From assembly GCA_964628435.1 (NCBI GenBank), contig CAZVON010000016.1, positions 1 through 24,133 of the forward strand: DNA of 24,133 bases, in the 5' to 3' direction. Shown here one piece after another: positions 20,301-24,133 of this stretch (the stretch's first letter is position 1; every line of letters starts with the position of its first letter). Below the pieces are notes generated by a model. The model made no database searches. It was not told the origin of the DNA and saw only the letters and a program-made list of their open reading frames with translations. Position numbers and translations under genes: made by a program. The DNA is from CAZVON01 sp964628435 (lineage in GTDB: Bacteria; Patescibacteriota; Microgenomatia; Levybacterales; UBA12049).

Positions 20301-22012
20301 TTACAAAGATGAGGTTCTGATTCTTTCCTTTAATTCAAAAAGGGAAGTAGCATATACAGTAACCGGAAACTTTTCCTTTTCTACCCGGTCAGCATAACGA
20401 TAAGGGGCATGTACCCAAAAAAAGGTAACAATCTTGTCTTTCAAGTGGTCTGACAAAAACGTAGAAAAAGCAGGAAACTGGTCATACATACCCATGTCTT
20501 GAATAATGGTGACTTGGTTATTATCTAGCTTCTTGTCTATATAAACAAAAGGATACACATCGGTAATACTGTATGTGGAATATTTAGAAAAATAATAATA
20601 TGGTTCTGGAAACGACACGATAAGTATATTTTTTGTGTTCTTGACTTTACTTTTAATACTATTTGCTGCTAATTCTTCATAACTTTCCGTATGCCAACCG
20701 CCCATTCCCCATTCCCTAATTCCCTTTAATGAAGTGACTGACTGTAATACTATAAGTGATATTATCGGGATTATAAAAATAGCCCATAACAAAAACTTGG
20801 AATTGGGGTATTTTAAGATAGCACGTTGCATCATTTTAGCCATGATGTAAAGCCCATAACTTGCCACTAGCAGAAAAAAAGGGATGAGATGCGTTACATA
20901 TCGGTCCATTGCATGATTTACAAAAAAATATACTAACCCAAGAATAGCAATAGCAAGAAATGTAAAGTAAAAAACGGGTTTTTGCTGTCGGTTATTACCA
21001 TGAAAAGTTACCCCTACAAGGGCACTTATTGTTATTAAAAACTCATTCGTAACAAATGTTCTTAATGCAAAAAAATGGTAATCTAACAGAAAAAATATGT
21101 CTGGATACCAGGATTGCAAATATAGGTACATGACGAGTACCCACAGCGCAACCACTATTAATTTTTGAAGAAGTTTTGGCAAAAACAAGTTCCATTTATT
21201 ATTTAAAAAACGTTTGAGAACCAAAATTGCAGTTATCAGTATAATTAATAATCCAATTAACATAATAATTTCTTTTAATTGAGAGACCATAACAAACGCG
21301 AGTGAATCAAGAGGGAATAAAGTGACTATTGCTATTCCCAACGGCAAGAAAACCCAAAGGTAAAAAAATACCTGTTGTTTAANNNNNNNNNNTTCTTTTT
21401 TTTAAGAAAAATGCTTGTCGGAACAATCATTAGGAAATACTCATAGCGCACTAAAACAGCGCAGGCAAACAATATTCCTGCCATACAACTTGACACAATG
21501 GAAGTTTTTTTAAGAAACGTAAAAAAACTCAATAAAAATAACAATACGACAAGTACACCGGTTGTTTCGGTCATAATAAATCCGCTCCACACAGTGTGGT
21601 AAAAAGAAAGAGCAAGAAGAAATGATCCTATCAATCCAATGTACTGTGAGTTAAAAACAGAACGGATAAGCAAAAACGCGCAAGGAATCGCCAAAACACC
21701 AGCTGCAAAAGCAATCGTCGAAGCAGAAAAAGTAGGATCAAACCCAAACAGAGTTAAAAAATGAATCAGGAGTGGGAAACCGGGCCGCGTCCACGCAAAA
21801 TAGTCAGGATAAAGCATTCCGTTTGCACCCAAAAAACCTAACACGCTGTGGTAATTTTTAATATTCTCAGCAACAATAAGACTTTGATACGAGTCTGGAT
21901 AAAATTTGAAAGGAGAAAGATTATGAAGCCTTAAATATGTTCCAAAACCAATTATGAGAAATAACAAAAACGCAACAATTGAAAAACGGCATAACAAGGC
22001 AGTCAATTTCAT
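20301..22012 (-). CDS. GT39-type membrane glycosyltransferase interrupted by an assembly gap
   Basis: The N-terminal part (22012 to the gap) starts MKLTALLCRFSIVAFLLFL and carries RLHNLSPFKFYPDSYQSL with the acidic D40 of the first GT-C loop, then FAWTRPGFPLLIHFL and FIMTETTGVL. The C-terminal part (gap to 20301) is open right up to the Ns (KQQVFFYLWVFLPLGIAIV...). It continues with NHAMDRYVTHLIPFFLL and a soluble end domain. The two parts lie in different frames only because the 10-N placeholder is arbitrary. Together they give about 570 residues, a normal GT39 size. This is most likely one intact gene, not a pseudogene. The ATG follows TATAAT by six bases, so it is probably leaderless. It has its own transcript, separate from the glycan operon. 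Confidence 0.85.
21383..21392. other. Assembly gap (10 N) inside a GT39-type gene
   Basis: Ten placeholder Ns. The flanking A-rich and T-rich bases (TTTAA before, TTCTTTTTTTT after) suggest a homopolymer region that broke assembly. True length is unknown. Confidence 0.95.
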
Positions 22013-22018
22013 TACACC

Positions 22019-22024
22019 ATTATA
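22019..22024 (-). promoter_or_regulatory. Leaderless -10 of the gap-split GT39-type gene
   Basis: On the minus strand a perfect TATAAT lies exactly six bases before the ATG at 22012. The -35 position 17 bp upstream reads TCAGAC, a poor match. There is no ribosome site. Confidence 0.55.
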
Positions 22025-22165
22025 CTATTCTGCTGCAGAACGTCTGATCTTAGCACCAGATATATTAATCATCCTTTTGTCAATACATTTGTAAATATAA
22101 TGGTAATGATTGACACTCTAAATTATTTTTCCCACGGGTAAATTATCTATGTTAGAATATTAGCT

Positions 22166-22741
22166 ATAACTGGAAGAACCCATGATTTGGCCGCCTTTAC
22201 CGCGCTGGGCTTTATTATTATCACCCAACCGCTACAACAATTTTCTCTAGCTACTGGTATTGTTGCGTTTAGCGCAAACATGATTGGCGGCCTTGCTCCA
22301 GACATAGACCAGTCTACAGCAGACTTATGGAGAAAAATACCTGCGGGAACAGTAATTGGAAAGCTGGTAACTCCACTTTTTGGAGGACATCGATTTTTAT
22401 CCCACTCACTACTGGGTTTACTCGTATTTGGCTGGGGATCTAAGTATCTCCTTGAGACCATCAGTTCGGTTTTGTTGGTTGATATTACTATTGTATGGTG
22501 GGCATTTATGATTGGATTTTTTTCTCACCTTGTTATGGATACCTTTACTAAGGATGGGGTACCGTGGTTATTTCCCATTCCTATCCGCTTTGGCATCCCG
22601 CCGCTCAAATTCCTAAGAATTAAAACCGGCGGATTTGTAGAAAAGGCACTCATTTTCCCAGGTCTTATCGCGGTTAACATCTACATGTACTATAACAATT
22701 ACGGAAAGTTTTTAGACCTGCTTCGCCACTACATAAAATAA
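22166..22741 (+). CDS. YdjM-like membrane-bound metal-dependent hydrolase
   Basis: The ~191-aa protein of the YdjM/LexA-binding inner membrane hydrolase family (DUF457-type) has several hydrophobic helices and His/Asp motifs: TGRTHD at the N-terminus, GLAPDIDQS, FGGHRFLSHSLLG, FFSHLVMDTFTKDGVPWLFPIP. The activity is not established for the family, although the conserved His and Asp suggest a metal site in the membrane. The family N-terminus is normally M-T-G-R-T-H. Here the reading frame gives ATA-ACT-GGA-AGA-ACC-CAT from 22166 with no ATG, GTG or TTG in that place. The first canonical start, TTG at 22187, would lose the conserved TGRTH. An extended -10 (TGTTAGAAT, hexamer 22153-22158) ends seven bases before the ATA. 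The start is therefore set at 22166 with caution. Confidence 0.78.
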   Translation: MTGRTHDLAAFTALGFIIITQPLQQFSLATGIVAFSANMIGGLAPDIDQSTADLWRKIPAGTVIGKLVTPLFGGHRFLSHSLLGLLVFGWGSKYLLETISSVLLVDITIVWWAFMIGFFSHLVMDTFTKDGVPWLFPIPIRFGIPPLKFLRIKTGGFVEKALIFPGLIAVNIYMYYNNYGKFLDLLRHYIK

Positions 22742-22753
22742 CACGATTAAACT

Positions 22754-22786
22754 AAAAAGGGCACCGCGATATGACTCACAGTGCCC
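22754..22786 (-). terminator. Terminator of cassette C
   Basis: On the minus strand GGGCAC / GTGCCC (22786-22781 with 22764-22759) is followed by UUUUU (22758-22754). It also lies just after the plus-strand YdjM-like gene, for which it would be a weaker terminator. A second perfect hairpin, GTTCCGCT-CA-AGCGGAAC (22797-22814), stands between it and the cassette stop codon. Confidence 0.75.
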
Positions 22787-22813
22787 CTACGCACACGTTC
22801 CGCTCAAGCGGAA

Positions 22814-23221
22814 CTATTCAGTTGCAGCGGATCCTTGTTGTGGAACCCGACCAAAGCCATAGAGAGCAACTTGGCTCGCAAATGGCCAGATGCCATATTC
22901 TGTTCCTGGCGCAAGAACTAGCTGCAGGCACCCAGCAATGGCATCGATCAACGCTTCTAGCCTCCTCAGTGGATTATCCCCGTCGATCGACACACCCTCA
23001 GGGTTAGGAGGGTTTGTTGAAAACTGGATATCCAGGTTAAAGTCCGGCGTATTGAGCGCGCGGCCACGGCTGATGGGTTGCCAGTAGACCTCGATGTCGC
23101 CTGGGTTCACGTGCAGCACATCGGCTACTATTTTACGCAAGTCTTCGTTAAGAAACATTGCGTCTTTGTCAGACATTGCGTCGTAAACCGACTGGACTGC
23201 TGTTATACGAATGCTAGGCAT
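22814..23221 (-). CDS. Cassette C second gene, paralogue of the cassette B protein, possibly tautomerase-like
   Basis: The 135-aa product starts MPSIRI and follows the same order as the second gene of cassette B. A helix (FLNEDLRKIVADVLHV) is followed by DIEVYWQPIS (compare YMVVFWTPYF), DFNLDIQFS (compare ELELHVQYS), a helix (RRLEALIDAIAGCLQ) and YGIWPFASQVALYGF (compare VGVWPLPIPITGF). Homology of the two is therefore likely. Pro at position 2 and the strand order suit a tautomerase/MIF-like fold, but catalysis is unproven. AAGGAG lies upstream of the ATG, and the start overlaps the end of the first cassette gene by eight bases. A 19-residue stretch rich in Pro and Asn (STNPPNPEGVSIDGDNP) is an insertion relative to B. 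Confidence 0.65.
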   Translation of the reverse strand: MPSIRITAVQSVYDAMSDKDAMFLNEDLRKIVADVLHVNPGDIEVYWQPISRGRALNTPDFNLDIQFSTNPPNPEGVSIDGDNPLRRLEALIDAIAGCLQLVLAPGTEYGIWPFASQVALYGFGRVPQQGSAATE

Positions 23222-23534
23222 GTGTCTTCTCCTTTTTCGTTGAGTCCTGAAGTTTTCCTACTTTTCTTCGCTTTTTAGGAAAACCCACTATTGTCCATGA
23301 ACTACCTCCTGTAAAGTCAACAGATAGATCCGTGACGCTAGCGTGTGAATAAAGCTGATCCAGCACCTCTAAAATAACCTCTCTGTCTATTGCTCGCAAT
23401 AATATGCCAATGAAAGCAGAATCTGGCTCTCCTACTATTGCTTCGACACAGTTTGCCGACAGAACCTCGGTAATGACCTTTTGCCGGTCAGAAGGGCTAG
23501 AAAGGGAACAGTGAACTGCTGCCGTGTGTATCAT
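23214..23534 (-). CDS. Cassette C first gene, unknown small protein
   Basis: The 106-aa product starts at an ATG preceded by AAGGAGA. The first ~85 residues alternate helix and strand (DRQKVITEVLSAN, CVEAIVGEPD, FIGILLRAIDREVILEVLDQLYSHA, VTDLSVDF, SSWTIVGF), suggesting a compact alpha/beta domain. The tail is very basic (PKKRRKVGKLQDSTKKEKTHA) and looks disordered, possibly for binding nucleic acid. There is no signal peptide and no family is recognised. It is translated with the tautomerase-like gene, whose start it overlaps. The two cysteines (C9, C29) are not in a known motif. Confidence 0.65.
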   Translation of the reverse strand: MIHTAAVHCSLSSPSDRQKVITEVLSANCVEAIVGEPDSAFIGILLRAIDREVILEVLDQLYSHASVTDLSVDFTGGSSWTIVGFPKKRRKVGKLQDSTKKEKTHA

Positions 23535-23651
23535 GGCCTATCTCCTTGTTTCAGAACTGGTTTTTTTGCGCAACAATGTGTTAATGTGCTAAATCAATAG
23601 AAACAACTACCAAATAGCTTTTACTTAGAAGGTATTTCGATTGCGAAATGT

Positions 23652-23680
23652 ATTGTAGCAAAATGATTCGCAAAGATCAA
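23652..23680 (-). promoter_or_regulatory. Promoter of cassette C
   Basis: On the minus strand: TTGATC (23680-23675), 17 bp, TACAAT (23657-23652) preceded by TGC (extended -10). The start near 23645 leaves a leader of about 110 nt, in which ATTTCG-CAAT-CGAAAT (23648-23633 region) can form a hairpin at the very 5' end. The GCAGCA element of the other cassettes is not present. Confidence 0.65.
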
Positions 23681-23698
23681 ACTATGGGACGACCAGCA

Positions 23699-24133
23699 TT
23701 ATTTAATAGCTTTGAGAGAAAATAAAAGGGGAATTTGAATTGTTTTGTTTTTTAACACATAGTAGCCGTTGTTGTTTTTCTTCATAAATCCTGGAAATTG
23801 ATCATACATGGTAAAAGGGAACTCGTGGATATATTCTATTTTTAATCCTTCTTGCAAAATAGCATTTATCACACCGCTTAACGTATAGCTCCATTCATAG
23901 GTAACACCTTTTACCTTCGCGCTCCAATCGGTATACGTACCTGAAGAATCATCTTGGTATGGCCCTTTTTCAAAGTAATTGTAATAGATTTTAAAATCAT
24001 GACTTAAAACATTGGTAAAAGGATGGATTTCAACAATGTAAAACATGCCACCATTTTTTAAGAAGTGGTGAACAATCTTTGCCCATCTTTTTATGTCCGC
24101 CAACCACATGAGTACTCCGTACGACATAAAAAC
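23699..24133 (-). CDS. Class I SAM-dependent methyltransferase, N-terminus outside the window
   Basis: The last 145 codons fit the C-terminal half of a Methyltransf_11/25-type enzyme. VFMSYGVLMWLADIKRWAKIVHHFLKNGG corresponds to motif II/III (SYGVLxWLxDxxxWaxxxxxxLKpGG). It is followed by MFYIVEIHPFTNV and a C-terminal strand set (GLKIEYIHEFPFTMYDQFPGFM). The SAM-binding GxGxG and the start codon lie beyond base 24133. The Met at 24127 is internal, as the frame stays open to the edge. The substrate is unknown; it is not obviously linked to the adjacent cassette. No terminator is clear in the 20 bases between its stop and the promoter of cassette C. Confidence 0.85.
   Translation of the reverse strand, partial: VFMSYGVLMWLADIKRWAKIVHHFLKNGGMFYIVEIHPFTNVLSHDFKIYYNYFEKGPYQDDSSGTYTDWSAKVKGVTYEWSYTLSGVINAILQEGLKIEYIHEFPFTMYDQFPGFMKKNNNGYYVLKNKTIQIPLLFSLKAIK

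Noticed and set aside
1..24133. CRISPR array, tRNA, rRNA or insertion sequence
   Set aside because: No regularly spaced repeats, cloverleaf-like sequence, rRNA motif or transposase was recognised by eye on either strand; a tRNAscan or Rfam search would be decisive.

Overview
The window looks like a scaffold piece (two 10-base N gaps) from a low-G+C member of the Candidate Phyla Radiation (Patescibacteria, Parcubacteria-like). This is an inference from gene content and style: many membrane glycosyltransferases, a VanW-domain protein, a Fic protein, a RarA/MgsA ATPase, a DUF1616 protein, many unknown small proteins, tight gene overlaps and many apparently leaderless genes. No rRNA, tRNA, CRISPR array or insertion sequence was seen.

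Layout. Positions 1-1420 hold a 5'-truncated GT39-type membrane glycosyltransferase (+). It converges on a small secreted protein (-, 1491-1886), followed by a DsbA/DsbB-type disulfide pair (-, 1990-3040). From 3137 to 6038 lie a GC-rich two-gene cassette (A, -), a coiled-coil protein (-), a polycysteine leader peptide with an attenuator-like leader in front of a protein with an RR (Tat-like) N-terminus (+), and a second two-gene cassette (B, +). From 6179 to 10849 are single genes: DUF4258-like, RarA/MgsA, a degenerate receiver domain, VanW-like, Fic, and a small secreted protein. From 20172 down to 10923 runs one long minus-strand surface-glycan operon: GT2, GT4, GT4, GT39-like, GT2, Wzx-type flippase, a large membrane-anchored protein and a DUF1616 protein. 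Next come a GT39-type gene broken by a gap, a YdjM-like membrane protein (+), a third two-gene cassette (C, -), and a methyltransferase cut by the window end.

How the genes work together. The glycan operon can plausibly build and export a surface polysaccharide or glycosylate surface proteins: GT2/GT4 enzymes act at the inner face, the flippase moves the lipid-linked glycan, and GT39-type enzymes act outside. DsbA/DsbB would fold exported proteins with cysteines, including perhaps the two-cysteine secreted protein next door.

Most notable signals. (1) At 4470-4619 a strong promoter drives a 14-codon ORF, MKSNQPMACCCTPY, with three consecutive Cys codons. It is followed by mutually exclusive pairings and an intrinsic terminator, which together make a textbook attenuator layout. 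(2) Three dispersed two-gene cassettes of GC-rich small ORFs have strong Shine-Dalgarno sites and terminators. The second genes of cassettes B and C look paralogous. Cassette leaders A and B share a GCAGCA...GCTGCTTAC element. (3) A recurring leaderless architecture places the -10 hexamer exactly 6 nt before the start codon.
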